Shown: piece by piece, positions 29,816 through 30,128 of the stretch
Numbering within the stretch: the first letter of the stretch is position 1
Layout of the letters: each line of letters opens with the position of its first letter
NCBI RefSeq assembly: GCF_001949145.1
Contig: NW_019091385.1
Coordinates: forward strand, 1,150,268 to 1,180,395
From: Acanthaster planci
Taxonomy: Eukaryota; Echinodermata; Asteroidea; Valvatida; Acanthasteridae
Direction of reading: 5' to 3'
DNA length: 30,128 nt
The notes under the pieces: model-generated
The model's database searches: none
What the model saw: the letters and a program-made list of their open reading frames with translations, nothing else
Told to the model about the DNA's origin: nothing
Made by a program: the position numbers and the translations under genes

Positions 29816-30128
29816 TAACACATTACGTTGCCACAACGTTATGAAACGTTGTGTAAAGGTTGTCGTTTGGTCATGTGCCATGATGACATTACAACAACGT
29901 TACCACAACCTTTGAGTGTTCAGTCAATGGTTGTATAAATGTTGTATTCTGGTTATTTTCACTACGTCCTTTGAAAGTTGCCATATAACGTTGCGTTGAC
30001 GTTGTGCCATGGTCGTTTCTCAAAGTTGAAAATAAGTCATAATTTAACGTCGTGTAGACGTTTTATGTAGATTTCTGAATAACGTTGCTATTTAGTTGTC
30101 GCTGTTACGTTTTTTGAAAACGTTGTCG
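29816..30128. repeat. AACGTT/ACAACGTT-rich degenerate repeat, runs off the right edge
   Basis: The word ACGTT or its complement occurs at irregular spacing, often as the palindromic AACGTTG(T), for example acaacgttatgaaacgttgt near 29832 and acaacgttaccacaacctt near 29894. There is no fixed period, and no coding frame was seen. The repeat continues beyond the window. Confidence 0.6.

Noticed and set aside
1-30128. CRISPR arrays, operons, bacterial-type systems, rRNA genes
   Set aside because: None seen; gene structure is eukaryotic and no regular direct-repeat array with unique spacers exists.

Overview
This is a eukaryotic, metazoan window. Genes are split by long AT-rich introns with GT-AG borders, there is a scaffold gap (13081-13684), and many small inverted-repeat transposons lie in between. 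The TAGGCCTA-type motifs, the repeat load and the histone-type RNA 3' end signals suggest a marine invertebrate, perhaps an echinoderm or another ambulacrarian. The taxon is an inference; no lineage-specific gene proves it.

The main gene is a gamma-glutamyltransferase (GGT) on the minus strand, 18596 down to 9008. Nine coding exons were rebuilt by hand, and every splice phase joins correctly except across the gap, where about 130 residues of the large subunit are missing. They encode a short cytoplasmic tail, a type II membrane anchor, part of the large subunit, and an essentially complete small subunit with the catalytic threonine. A polyadenylation signal lies about 100 bases after the stop codon.

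At 2736-2800 there is a second copy of GGT coding exon 1, with the same length and phase and a closely related peptide. It sits in a block (about 1561-5560) that matches the promoter, exon 1 and intron 1 of the main gene (about 17713-20160). The window therefore holds a tandem GGT duplication. The body of the second gene lies beyond the left edge. Copy A carries a 1.1 kb DNA transposon with an 8-base target duplication, and copy B preserves the empty site.

The right edge (29364-29550, minus strand) has one exon that looks like the N-terminal region of a TRPM cation channel. The rest is mostly repeats: a three-copy MITE-like family, a two-copy foldback family with arms of about 110 bases, several one-off inverted repeats, a 111-base tandem duplication, and an AACGTT-rich array at the right end.

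The most unusual small signals are on the RNA side. Near the left edge a hammerhead-ribozyme-like core is followed by a histone-type 3' stem-loop. At 25072-25251 an inverted repeat carries a second histone-type stem-loop followed by a perfect CAAGAAAGA element, with no histone gene nearby.
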